From contig NZ_JAWDIC010000001.1 of assembly GCF_032464895.1 (NCBI RefSeq), positions 1,054,001 to 1,118,000 on the forward strand: a DNA stretch of 64,000 nt. Direction: 5' to 3'. Origin of the DNA: Phycicoccus sp. M110.8. Its GTDB lineage: Bacteria; Actinomycetota; Actinomycetes; Actinomycetales; Dermatophilaceae. A program made the position numbers and the translations under genes. A model generated the notes under the pieces. The model worked only from the letters and a program-made list of their open reading frames with translations. It had not been told where the DNA came from and did not search any database. Shown here one piece after another: positions 38,678 to 46,801 of this stretch (its first letter is position 1; each line of letters starts with the position of its first letter).

Positions 38678-38826
38678 CGCGGGCCGGGCGCGTCGATTTC
38701 CGAGGCGCCCACTGGTGCGGAGCCTGACCCGCGCCGGGACCTCCGCGTCACGTCACGGCTGCCGCGGACTCATCACCCTCGTACGGCCCACACGATGGGC
38801 TTCCCAGCACGAGGAGTGAGACCCGC

Positions 38827-39360
38827 ATGATGCTACGAACCAAGCTCGTCGGAACCAGCACCGCCGTCGTCCTCGCCGGGGCGTTGGGCCTCGTCCCCGC
38901 CGCCACCGCGAACGCCGCCCCCGCACCGCAGGCCGCCTCCGCAGCCGTCCCGGCGGCGACCACGCTCCCGGTGACAGGCACCCTCGCCGACGGCACGGCC
39001 TTCACCGGCCAGCTGAGCAACCTGTCGACCAGCGTCGTCAACGGCGTCCTCATGATGAGCGGCACCATCACGGGCACCGGCATCCCGGCAGGGGGCACCA
39101 CCTTCACCGCACCGGTGCAGAACCTGGCGACCACGAACGGGTGCTCGATCCTGACGCTCGACCTCGGGGCCATCCACCTCGACCTGCTCGGCCTGGTCGT
39201 CGACCTCGCGCCGGTGAACCTCGACGTCACCGCGGTCCCGGGTGCCGGCAACCTCCTGGGCAACCTGCTGTGCGCCGTGGCGGGGCTGCTGGACAACAAC
39301 GGCCCCCTCACCGGGATCTCCGCCCTGCTGAACCGCCTCCTCACGGGCCTGGGCCTCTGA
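38827..39360 (+). CDS. Small secreted protein of unknown function
   Basis: 177 aa. The signal peptide (LVGTSTAVVLAGALGLVPAATANA) is followed by an Ala-rich linker and a beta-rich domain with LPVTGTLADGTAFTGQLSNL and a hydrophobic C-terminal part (LDLLGLVVDLAPVNLDV, NLLGNLLCAVAGLL). Two cysteines could form a disulphide. ATG at 38827, GAGGAGTGAG upstream. It lies 150 bp after the stressosome operon and could be part of its output, which is not shown. Confidence 0.8.
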   Translation: MMLRTKLVGTSTAVVLAGALGLVPAATANAAPAPQAASAAVPAATTLPVTGTLADGTAFTGQLSNLSTSVVNGVLMMSGTITGTGIPAGGTTFTAPVQNLATTNGCSILTLDLGAIHLDLLGLVVDLAPVNLDVTAVPGAGNLLGNLLCAVAGLLDNNGPLTGISALLNRLLTGLGL

Positions 39361-39376
39361 GGTAGGCCGCGGATGC

Positions 39377-39416
39377 GCCACGGTCCGCTGTTGCCGGGGG
39401 GCCGGCGGACCGTGGC
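39377..39416 (+). terminator. Hairpin terminator after the secreted protein gene
   Basis: Perfect 12-bp arms GCCACGGTCCGC / GCGGACCGTGGC, 16 nt beyond the stop codon. Confidence 0.65.
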
Positions 39417-39536
39417 CCCGGGCCGGGCAGGCGCCGCCATCCCCTCACCGCGGCGCCTGTCCTCGGCCACCCTGCTGCCACCGCTGGTTCCGCCCTGGCC
39501 GCCCCGCTCTGCTCCTTCCACCCTGGTGCGTGCCCG

Positions 39537-39698
39537 ATGATCTTCGTGACCCTGACGCTCCCGTTGGGAGCCCTCCTGCTCATGCACGCCCTGCAGCTCC
39601 TGGAGACCTGGGCCCTCCACGAGGCGCCACGCTCGAACGCCGGCCCCCTGGCGACCGCCAGGTCGACCGGCGAGGGAGCCGACCTGCGCCATGGCTGA
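39537..39698 (+). CDS. Putative 53-aa single-span membrane peptide
   Basis: ATG to TGA, 53 codons. The first 23 residues form one hydrophobic helix (MIFVTLTLPLGALLLMHALQ) followed by a hydrophilic tail. There is no convincing ribosome binding site. The stop overlaps the next small ORF by 8 bp, which favours a real two-gene unit. Unknown function. Confidence 0.4.
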   Translation: MIFVTLTLPLGALLLMHALQLLETWALHEAPRSNAGPLATARSTGEGADLRHG

Positions 39699-39900
39699 CC
39701 CCACGCCCGGCCGCCCGGACGTCGCGGACCCACGTCCACCACTCCCCCACGACCCGCCACCGCCTCCCGGCTGGGTCGACCCCCTCGCGGAGGACAGCGT
39801 CCTGTCCGACCTGACGCGGGCCGACGAGACCACCCGGCCGGGGTCGGACGGCGCCGCCGCGGGTGGTTCCACGGCGGCGCCGCGGGCCACGACCCCGTAG
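39691..39900 (+). CDS. Putative 69-aa proline-rich protein
   Basis: Pro/Asp/Thr-rich and probably disordered (PRPPLPHDPPPPPGWVDPL). The ATG lies inside the end of the preceding ORF, with GAGGGAG about 12 nt upstream. No known family. It could be a small cytosolic stress protein, but evidence is limited to the overlap and frame. Confidence 0.4.
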   Translation: MADPTPGRPDVADPRPPLPHDPPPPPGWVDPLAEDSVLSDLTRADETTRPGSDGAAAGGSTAAPRATTP

Positions 39901-40235
39901 ACCGATCGAGGATTCGCGCAGGCCGCAGACCTCGGCCGCGGCCCCCGGCAGGCATCGGCCCGGGGGGAGGGAGGAACCTGGCCGAGGGCCGCGACCCCCG
40001 GTCCCTGCCCAGCGGTCCAGGAGCTCAAACATCCAGGTCACCCACCCCGCGGGCCTGGGTCGACGGACGTGCGACGTCGTCCCGACCGCCCCAGAATGGG
40101 AGGAACGACCGTTCCGGTCGTGACCGCGTCCGGGGTGCCGCAGAAGAGGCCCGACGGAGGATGGCAGCACACCGGCCGCGGCTGATGACACGGCTTCGTC
40201 CGACCGCGCGGGCAGGCTCCTCCAGGAGGTCCCAC
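39901..40235. other. Intergenic stretch with a short palindrome
   Basis: No credible gene. A 7-bp inverted repeat ACGACCG-TTC-CGGTCGT lies at 40105-40121 and could be an operator for the downstream DedA-PAP2 genes. Otherwise nothing recognised. Confidence 0.35.
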
Positions 40236-40361
40236 GTGAACGAACTGCCCCCGCCGGCCGTCCCGGCGCCCTCGCCGGCCCCCGGTGCCGCGCCCTCGCC
40301 GCCCCCCGGCGCCGCGACCGCGCAGGGCACGCCGCTGGCCCCGTCGGACCGGGTGGGCTGA
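40236..40361 (+). CDS. Putative 41-aa polyproline leader peptide
   Basis: GTG start with AGGAGG 6 nt upstream, one of the best ribosome binding sites in the window. The peptide is almost only Pro, Ala, Gly, Ser, with two PPP runs (ELPPPAVPAPSPAPGAA, PSPPPGAATAQG). Its TGA shares one base with the DedA ATG (TGATG), so reinitiation links the two. PPP runs slow ribosomes and need EF-P, so this may be a translational control leader. Confidence 0.5.
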   Translation: MNELPPPAVPAPSPAPGAAPSPPPGAATAQGTPLAPSDRVG

Positions 40362-40990
40362 TGGGCAGCTTCGTCCACCACATCCTGGACGCCCCGACGT
40401 GGGTGGTCCTGGCGATCGCCGCTGCGGTGGTGTTCGCCGAGGACGCGCTGTTCGTCGGGTTCGTGCTGCCCGGTGAGACCGCCGCGGTGCTGGCCGGCGT
40501 CGCCGCCCGCCTGGGCCACGCGCCGCTCGCCGCCGTGGTGGTGACGGTGGTGCTGGCAGCCATCGTGGGCGACAGCGTCGGCTACGAGGTGGGTCGGCAG
40601 GTCGGGCCGCGCATCCTGCGCTGGTCGGTGCTCGACAAGCGACGCCAGCGGCTCGACGACGCCCAGGACTTCCTCGCCCGCCGCGGTGGCTCGGCCGTCT
40701 TCCTGGGCCGCTGGGTGGCGTTCTTCCGTGCCGTCATGCCCGCCCTCGCCGGCACCGCCCGTATGCCGTACCGCCGGTTCCTCCTCTTCAACGCCGCCGG
40801 TGGGCTCGCCTGGGGGGTCGCGGTGGTCGTGGCGGGGTACCTCGCCGGCGCGTCGTACGCCAAGGTCGAGTCGACCATGGGCAACGACGGCGCCCTCGTC
40901 GTGCTGGCGCTCGCGCTCGCGGCATACGCGGTGCACCTGGTGCGCAAGCGCCGCAGCGAGTCCCGGCAGGAGCCCGGGGAGCCGGCATGA
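40361..40990 (+). CDS. DedA/VTT-family membrane protein
   Basis: 209 aa. VFAEDALFVGFVLPGETAAVLAG, GDSVGYEVGRQVG and FLGRWVAFFRAVMPALAGTARMPYRRF are DedA hallmarks (the Gly-Arg and F-R-x(3)-P blocks). DedA proteins are linked to lipid-carrier recycling, including undecaprenyl phosphate flipping. It overlaps the PAP2 gene by 4 bp (ATGA). The DedA-plus-phosphatase pair suggests recycling of polyprenyl phosphates. Confidence 0.92.
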   Translation: MGSFVHHILDAPTWVVLAIAAAVVFAEDALFVGFVLPGETAAVLAGVAARLGHAPLAAVVVTVVLAAIVGDSVGYEVGRQVGPRILRWSVLDKRRQRLDDAQDFLARRGGSAVFLGRWVAFFRAVMPALAGTARMPYRRFLLFNAAGGLAWGVAVVVAGYLAGASYAKVESTMGNDGALVVLALALAAYAVHLVRKRRSESRQEPGEPA

Positions 40991-41745
40991 GGAACGCCGT
41001 GGCGACGTCGGGCACCGGGCGCGGCAGCGGCGCTGACGAGGTCGACCGGCAGCTGGCACTGCGCGCGGCGACAGCAGGGCTCTCCGTCGCGGTCGGCTCG
41101 CTGCCGGTCCTGCTCCTGCTGCTGTGGGTCGAGACGAAGTGGTCGCCACTGCTGGAGCTGGACGACGGGGCACGCGACGGGCTGCACCGCTTCGCCCTCG
41201 GGCACCCGGCGTTCACGTCCGTCATGGAGGCCGTGAGCGCCGTCGCCGGCGGACTCGGCTGGCAGGTCGTCTCTGTCGTGCTCGTCGTGTGGCTGCTGTG
41301 GCGGCGCCGCGTGCGGGTCGCCGTGTTCGTCCTCGTCGCCAACGCCGGGTCCTCACTGCTCAACACGGCCCTCAAGGACGTCGTCCACCGCCACCGGCCA
41401 GTGGTCGCGCACCCCTTCATCCACCCGCCGGGGCAGAGCTTCCCCAGCGGCCACGCGCAGGCAGCCGCGACCGGCTTCACCGTGCTGCTGTTCGTGCTGT
41501 GGCCTCACCTGCGCGCCGGCTGGCAGCGCCGGGCGGCAGTCGTGGTGGCGGTCGGGGCGACCCTGCTCATCGGCTTCTCCCGCGTCGCGCTGGCGGCCCA
41601 CTTCGTCTCCGACGTCGTGGCCGGGTATGCCGTGGGGGTCACCTGGACCCTCGTCCTCGCCGCCGCCTTCCACGTCTGGCGACCGCCGGCGGCACGCGCG
41701 CACAGCGCTCCCCGTTCGCGAGGCGTTTCCCGACAAGGGGATTGA
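40987..41745 (+). CDS. PAP2-family membrane phosphatase
   Basis: 252 aa, about six membrane helices. All three PAP2 motifs are present: KDVVHRHRP, FPSGHAQ and SRVALAAHFVSDVVAG, with the catalytic His in the last. Likely substrates are undecaprenyl diphosphate or another lipid phosphate on the outer face. ATG overlaps the DedA stop. The C-terminal tail is basic and hydrophilic. Confidence 0.93.
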   Translation: MRNAVATSGTGRGSGADEVDRQLALRAATAGLSVAVGSLPVLLLLLWVETKWSPLLELDDGARDGLHRFALGHPAFTSVMEAVSAVAGGLGWQVVSVVLVVWLLWRRRVRVAVFVLVANAGSSLLNTALKDVVHRHRPVVAHPFIHPPGQSFPSGHAQAAATGFTVLLFVLWPHLRAGWQRRAAVVVAVGATLLIGFSRVALAAHFVSDVVAGYAVGVTWTLVLAAAFHVWRPPAARAHSAPRSRGVSRQGD

Positions 41746-41824
41746 CGGCGTCGACCGGACACGCGCACGCTACTCGTGCGGCGACGAGGGACGCCGGTCA
41801 CCGTGCTGCAGCGAAGGGGCCGCC

Positions 41825-42478
41825 ATGTCCGAGTCCTCACCGTCCTCCCTGCCCGGGTCGTCCGAGGCGCCGCCCGGCCTGGTCCCCGGGCTGACACCCG
41901 AGCTGCGCCGACGGCTCGGCTGGGCCGGGGTGGTCGTCGGCGTGTGCAGCGTCGTCCTGGGGGTCGCGGCCATCGCCTGGCCGGGGGTGACCTTGGTCGT
42001 CGTGGCGGTGCTCTTCGGGGCCCAGCTGCTCGTCACCGGGATCCGGCGGATCCTGCTGGGGGTGGCGGCGCCGGGGCTGGAGACGTGGGTGCGGGCCCTG
42101 CTCGTGGTCCTCGGGGTGATGGTGACGATCGCGGGGCTCATCTGCATGCGCAACCCGTTCACCTCCCTGGCCGTCATCGTGGTGCTCGTGAGCGTGAGCT
42201 GGCTGCTCGACGGTGCCGGGGACCTCGTCAGCGCCTTCTCCGGCGGGCGGGAGCCGGGCCAGCGGGCGCTGCTCGCCGTGGGCGGGGTGCTCTCGGTCGT
42301 CGGGGCGCTGGTCATCCTGTTCTGGCCCGCCCTGGCGCTGCTCACGCTCACCCGGGTCGGGGGCTGGATCCTCGTGATCCTCGGCGTGGCGCAGGTGGCC
42401 ACCGCAGCCCGCGCGGTGCGCAGCGGCCACGCCGCGCCGCCCGCGACCGCGGCCACCCCACCGGCCGCGCCCGCCTAG
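41825..42478 (+). CDS. HdeD-family (DUF308) membrane protein
   Basis: 217 aa. Six membrane helices in three pairs with short turns, e.g. WAGVVVGVCSVVLGVAAIAWPGVTLV and ALLAVGGVLSVVGALVILFWPALALL, the repeat typical of HdeD proteins. The first 40 residues are Ser/Pro-rich. ATG with AAGGGG upstream. It overlaps the convergent CYTH-CHAD gene by 4 bp. HdeD proteins are associated with acid or envelope stress; the exact role is unknown. Confidence 0.88.
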   Translation: MSESSPSSLPGSSEAPPGLVPGLTPELRRRLGWAGVVVGVCSVVLGVAAIAWPGVTLVVVAVLFGAQLLVTGIRRILLGVAAPGLETWVRALLVVLGVMVTIAGLICMRNPFTSLAVIVVLVSVSWLLDGAGDLVSAFSGGREPGQRALLAVGGVLSVVGALVILFWPALALLTLTRVGGWILVILGVAQVATAARAVRSGHAAPPATAATPPAAPA

Positions 42479-43998
42479 TCGCGCGTCACCCAGGACTCCG
42501 CGACGCGCGGTCGCGGCACCTGCGCCCAGGCCTGTCGGAACCGGGCCTGGGAGTCGGCGGCCGCGAGACGCTCCAGCCCGTGCAGCAGTCCGAAGGTGAA
42601 GCCGTTCTCGCCCTCGAGGAACGCCTGGGCCCCGAGCCGGCGCAGCACCTCCCGCGCCATGACCGAGTCCTGGTGCCGGCCCAGCTCCTCCTGCACCCGC
42701 TTGGCGCGCCGCACCAGCTTCCCGGCGCGGGCCGAGCCGGCGGGGCGAGCCAGCTCCGCCGCGTACCGGAGCCGCTTGGCCTTCTTGCGGGCCTCGTGCA
42801 GGGCGGCGTCGCGCTGGTCCGCAGCGGCACGGTCCACCGCCCGCACGGCCCGCCGCAGCCTGCGCGCGTCCCGGCGCACGAGGACCGGCAGGACGCGGCG
42901 GGGCGCGCCCTCGGCGGCGGGTGACAGCGGCACGTCCGCGACGAGGTCGTCGAGGCGGTCCAGCAGGCGGTAGTACCGCTCGGAGCGCAGGGCGAGGCGG
43001 GCCGCAGCCAGGGCGTCCCGCTCCTGCCTGCGCAGCTCGACGTCGAGACGACGGCGGACCGGACCCAGGACGAGGTCCGGCGGGAGGGTGTCGAGGGAGG
43101 CGCGGAGGCGTTCGCGCAGGACCTGGGCGTCGCGCACCGGGCCCAGGACCTGGCCGAACCACCGCAGCTCCTCGCGGAGGTCGTCCAGCGCCACCGCGAG
43201 GACCGGCTCGCACGTCGTCAGGGCTGCGCGGATGCGCCGCGCCGCGATGCGCAGCCGGTGCACGGCAGCGGGGTCGCCGGCACGCAGGGCGGCGTCCTGC
43301 TGGTGGAGCACCGAGACCTGGTCGGCCAGCCTGCCCCGGACGACGTCGCGTGCCGTTCGTGGCCGTTTCGTCGTGGGGGGACCGAGGTCGGCGGACAGAC
43401 CCAGCGCACGGTGGACCTTGGAGAAGTCCTCGGACCGCCGGGCCCCGGCGCCGCGCAGGTGGGGGTGCACGGACTTCAGGACCTGCTTGGGCTGCAGGGC
43501 GTCCTCGGCGACCTCGAGCTCCCACTCGCGCCAGGTGGTGCGTCCGCCCCCGCCGTGGGCGGAGTCGGCCGTCACCCGGTCGTCGCAGAGCGTGGCCACC
43601 ACGCCCAGGTCCGTGACGAGCGCGTACTCGGTGCGGTGCGTGGTGACCGTCGCGACGGGCGCGAGGGCGCGGTCGCGGACGATGGCGCGCACCTCGTCGA
43701 CGACCGCCGACGGGACCGACCGGACCGCCCGTCCGAGCGGGTGCCTCAGCTCGGTCCGGTCTCCCTGCGCCCGGGGCACCTTGACGTGCCACCCCGCGTC
43801 CTCGCCGCCGGTGCGCCGTCGCAGCGTGACACCCCGCCGGAGCAGGTCGAGGTCGGGGGTGTCGAAGTAGACCGCCTCCAGCCGCACCTCGACCGGACCT
43901 GTCCACCGGGTCCCTGCCGGCGCCCCGTCCACCGGGACGGCGGTCTCGTCGTCGACGACGTACTTCCGCTCGACCTCCCGGTGCCTGCTGCCGTCCAT
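42475..43998 (-). CDS. CYTH and CHAD domain protein
   Basis: 507 aa. The N-terminal CYTH domain (about residues 1-190) begins HREVERKYVVDD and has VYFDTPDLDLLRRGVTLRRR, a triphosphate-binding tunnel typical of inorganic triphosphatases. The C-terminal CHAD domain (about 215-500) is helical with conserved basic/His positions (VHRLRIAARRIRAAL, LHEARKKAKRLRYAAEL) that bind polyphosphate. A role in polyphosphate metabolism follows from the families. ATG at 43998. Confidence 0.94.
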   Translation of the reverse strand: MDGSRHREVERKYVVDDETAVPVDGAPAGTRWTGPVEVRLEAVYFDTPDLDLLRRGVTLRRRTGGEDAGWHVKVPRAQGDRTELRHPLGRAVRSVPSAVVDEVRAIVRDRALAPVATVTTHRTEYALVTDLGVVATLCDDRVTADSAHGGGGRTTWREWELEVAEDALQPKQVLKSVHPHLRGAGARRSEDFSKVHRALGLSADLGPPTTKRPRTARDVVRGRLADQVSVLHQQDAALRAGDPAAVHRLRIAARRIRAALTTCEPVLAVALDDLREELRWFGQVLGPVRDAQVLRERLRASLDTLPPDLVLGPVRRRLDVELRRQERDALAAARLALRSERYYRLLDRLDDLVADVPLSPAAEGAPRRVLPVLVRRDARRLRRAVRAVDRAAADQRDAALHEARKKAKRLRYAAELARPAGSARAGKLVRRAKRVQEELGRHQDSVMAREVLRRLGAQAFLEGENGFTFGLLHGLERLAAADSQARFRQAWAQVPRPRVAESWVTRD

Positions 43999-44040
43999 GG
44001 CTCATGGTCTCGCCGTCCGCGGCGGCACGCCACGCCGGCT

Positions 44041-44116
44041 GGGTGCCGGCACGGCATACGCGGTGGGTGCCGGCACGGCACACGCGGTGGGGTCGGCCGG
44101 CACGGCACACGCGTCG
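44041..44116. repeat. 24-bp tandem repeat beside the PhoX-like gene
   Basis: GGGTGCCGGCACGGCATACG plus CGGT at 44041-44064, the same with one change at 44065-44088, and a third, longer derivative at 44089-44116. It lies 69 bp beyond the stop of the PhoX-like gene and before the start of the CYTH-CHAD gene. Confidence 0.8.
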
Positions 44117-44184
44117 ACGAGCCGGGACGAGCGCGGCCCCGACCCCATCGGGGTCGAGGCCGCGCCGCTGGGACGGTCGGGCGG

Positions 44185-45753
44185 TCAGCGCCGCTCGGCG
44201 CCGCCCGTCACCTCCCAGGTGACGTTGTCGCCGTGCTGCTGGGTCCAGAAGACCCGCCACGTGCCGTCGAAGGGGTGCGGCAGCTTCGCGCCGAGCAGGC
44301 CACCGACGCCGGGGTCGCCGTCGGAGACGTGGATGCCGGTGATCTCGTTGTCGCCGTCGTTGTAGCCGGGCGAGGTGGTCGCGTCGTACAGGGCGGAGGC
44401 GTCACGGCCCTCGGCCAGCCAGCGGGTCATGCGAGCACCCTTCTTGTCGCCCTGCGCCGCACGCCGCAGGTCGATGCGGTACCCGGAGTCCAGCGCGTTC
44501 CGCTGCTGGTGCATCCCGTCGCCGGCGTCCTCGACGACGAGGAGGTCGTCACGGCCGGCGAACGCGATGTTGTCCAGGCCGCTGTGCGCCTTGTCGCCGA
44601 CCGCCACGATGGACACCCGGCCGGTGTCGGCCGACGGCGAGGACTGGGCGATGCGGAAGACGCCGCCGTTGGCACCGGGCAGGGTGCTGCTGGTGCTCGT
44701 GTCGCCCGTCTCGGTGAAGTAGAACTCGCCGAAGCCGGTGCCGGGACGGAAGACGCCGTTCTCGGGTCGCTTGAACGGCGTGGCGTCGGCGGCCGCGGCC
44801 GACGCGGTGGCGTCGAAGGCAGCGGTGCCACTGTGGACGTCGACCCACTTCGTGGCGAACGAGCGGCGCGGGTCGTGCAGGGCCACGATGTCGCTCGACG
44901 CGGGGTCGGCGGCGAGCTGCGCGGCAGTGATCGGCGAGCCGTCGTGGCGCTGCACCTGCAGCGCCTGCAGGGTGCCGCCGGCGGTCAGGTCGGCCTTGTC
45001 GGTCGGCACGAAGCGGTAGACGAAGCTGTTGGGCTTCTTGCCGCCGGACACCGACGCGCCGCCGATGTCCTCCACCAGCCAGACGTTGCCGGCCGAGTCG
45101 TTCTGGATGCCCTCGTAGCCGCCGGACCCGAGCGCCGGGAGCCCGACGGCCTTGCCGGTCACGGGGTTGCCGCTGTCGTCGAGGGACAGGGCCCAGACAC
45201 CGCCGTGGGGCGCCTTGGCCTCGGCCGTGAGCATGAGCTGGCGCGTGAACGGGTTCCAGGTGATGCCGTCGAAGGTGGGCAGCGTGCCGCCGGACGTGTC
45301 GCTGTCGCTCATGAGCGCGACCCGCTTGGCCGGGTCGGCCTGGTCGAGGTCGATCCGGGTGACGTAGCCGCGCGGGCCGCCCTCGTGGCCCTGGTACAGG
45401 TAGTGGTGACCGGCGAAGGTCAGGTAGACGTTCTTGTCGGGCTCGGTCTTGAACGCCTCCTTCTGGTCCTGCGTGAGCGGGCCGCCGTTCGCCGTGTCGT
45501 AGCCGTAGTGGGTGATCCCGGCCGCGGTGTCCGCGTTGGTCAGCCCGAGGGCGCCCCACGCGACCGGCGTGGTGCGGAGCCCGGGGGCCAGGACGTTGTT
45601 CTGCACGCCGACTCGCGCGTTGGGCGCGGGCACGTCGCCGCCGACCCAGGTCGACGACTCGGCCGTGGCCGAGCCGGACCCGAGCGCGAGGACGGCGCCG
45701 ACGATGGCGGTGCCCGCGACCGCGGCGGTGGATGCCTTGGTGATGGTCTTCAT
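44185..45753 (-). CDS. Secreted PhoX-like (DUF839) protein
   Basis: 522 aa. A signal peptide (STAAVAGTAIVGAVLALGSGSATA) precedes a beta-propeller-type domain. NVYLTFAGHHYLYQGHEGGPRGY, FDGITWNPFTRQLMLTAE and YEGIQNDSAGNVWLVEDIGG are typical of DUF839/PhoX alkaline phosphatase relatives. ATG at 45753 with GGAGGA 5 nt upstream. Whether the calcium/iron phosphatase site is intact cannot be decided here. It is divergent from the CHRD gene across 247 bp. Confidence 0.85.
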   Translation of the reverse strand: MKTITKASTAAVAGTAIVGAVLALGSGSATAESSTWVGGDVPAPNARVGVQNNVLAPGLRTTPVAWGALGLTNADTAAGITHYGYDTANGGPLTQDQKEAFKTEPDKNVYLTFAGHHYLYQGHEGGPRGYVTRIDLDQADPAKRVALMSDSDTSGGTLPTFDGITWNPFTRQLMLTAEAKAPHGGVWALSLDDSGNPVTGKAVGLPALGSGGYEGIQNDSAGNVWLVEDIGGASVSGGKKPNSFVYRFVPTDKADLTAGGTLQALQVQRHDGSPITAAQLAADPASSDIVALHDPRRSFATKWVDVHSGTAAFDATASAAAADATPFKRPENGVFRPGTGFGEFYFTETGDTSTSSTLPGANGGVFRIAQSSPSADTGRVSIVAVGDKAHSGLDNIAFAGRDDLLVVEDAGDGMHQQRNALDSGYRIDLRRAAQGDKKGARMTRWLAEGRDASALYDATTSPGYNDGDNEITGIHVSDGDPGVGGLLGAKLPHPFDGTWRVFWTQQHGDNVTWEVTGGAERR

Positions 45754-46000
45754 GAAGTCCTCCGGTTTTCTGGGCCCCGGAAGGGGCGACGAGAGGACCC
45801 AACCGAGCCCCCGCGACGTCCGGGTGACGTCGAGGCGAACTCCCGGCGAAGGGCTGCGGAGCGGTTCCACCGGAGCGGCTCCGCGCGGATGGTTTCGCGG
45901 CGCATCCAATCCGCTTCCGAGGGGGTGAACGAACACCCCTGCGTCAGCACCACATTCGACGCGCGGTCGTGGACGGCCGCATCCGACAAAGGAGTCCTGC

Positions 46001-46765
46001 ATGCGCACCACCTCCAAGCTGGCCGGCATCGCGTTCGGCGCGGCCGCCCTCGTCCCCTTCCTCGGCGCCGGCGTCGCCCACGCGGCCGACGGCACCACCA
46101 CGGCCACCCTGCGCCCGGTCGCGCTCAACGGCGTCCAGGGCAGCGGCACCGCCATGGTCACCGTCACCGGCACCCGGATCGACGTCACCATGCGCGCCAA
46201 CGGCCTGCTGCCGGACAACCCGCACGCGGCGCACATCCACTTCGGCGCGGACGCCCGGCACGAGTGCCCGACCGCGAGCGACGACAAGGACGGCAACGGC
46301 CACCTCAACACCACCGAGGGCGGCCCGGCATACGGACCCGTCGTGGTGTCCCTGACCAAGACCGGTGACACGTCGCCCAAGAGCACGCTGGCGGTCGACC
46401 GCTACGACACCGCGCCCGGCGGCAACCTCAGCTACGAGCGCGGCTCGATCAACGTCTCCCCCGACGTCGCGCAGGCGATCGTCGACGGCAAGGCGGTCGT
46501 GGTCGTCCACGGTGTCGACTACAACAAGGACGGCAAGTACGACGGCACCGCCAAGAGCGACCTCGACCCCAGCCTGCCGACCGAGGCCACCGACCCGGCC
46601 ATCTGCGGCACCCTGCTGGCCGCGCCGGCCGGCGGCATGCAGACCGGCGGCGGCGGCACCTCCGGGTCGACCGGCGACGAGCTGATGCTGCTCGGTGGTG
46701 GGCTCCTGATCGCCGCGGCGGGCACCGGCACCCTCGCCGCCCGCAAGGTCCGCAACCGGGCCTGA
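46001..46765 (+). CDS. Secreted CHRD-like protein with C-terminal membrane anchor
   Basis: 254 aa. Signal peptide (LAGIAFGAAALVPFLGAGVAHA), a CHRD/SOD-like beta domain (HAAHIHFGADARHECPTASDD, VVVVHGVDYNKDGKYDG), a Gly/Thr linker and a C-terminal helix (LMLLGGGLLIAAAGTGTLAA) with a basic tail RKVRNRA. This is the architecture of a sortase substrate, but no canonical LPxTG is present before the helix. A class F sortase gene follows after 27 bp. ATG with AAAGGAG upstream. Confidence 0.88.
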   Translation: MRTTSKLAGIAFGAAALVPFLGAGVAHAADGTTTATLRPVALNGVQGSGTAMVTVTGTRIDVTMRANGLLPDNPHAAHIHFGADARHECPTASDDKDGNGHLNTTEGGPAYGPVVVSLTKTGDTSPKSTLAVDRYDTAPGGNLSYERGSINVSPDVAQAIVDGKAVVVVHGVDYNKDGKYDGTAKSDLDPSLPTEATDPAICGTLLAAPAGGMQTGGGGTSGSTGDELMLLGGGLLIAAAGTGTLAARKVRNRA

Positions 46766-46801
46766 CGTCCCCCGCCTGACGTCCCTCGCCTGATGTCACT
46801 C
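46760..46801. repeat. 14-bp tandem repeat carrying a stop and a start codon
   Basis: Three units: GCCTGACGTCCCCC (46760), GCCTGACGTCCCTC (46774), GCCTGATGTCACTC (46788). Unit 1 contains the stop of the CHRD gene (TGA 46763-46765); unit 3 provides the ATG of the sortase gene (46793). Confidence 0.8.

Noticed and set aside
38325-38819. 164-codon frame overlapping the RsbU-N-like gene
   Set aside because: Ser/Arg/Pro-rich translation without domains; the frame starting at 38333 matches the RsbU N-terminal pattern instead.
44185-46386. Extended 733-codon reading of the PhoX-like gene
   Set aside because: The true start is the ATG at 45753 with GGAGGA and a signal peptide; upstream codons overlap the divergent CHRD gene.
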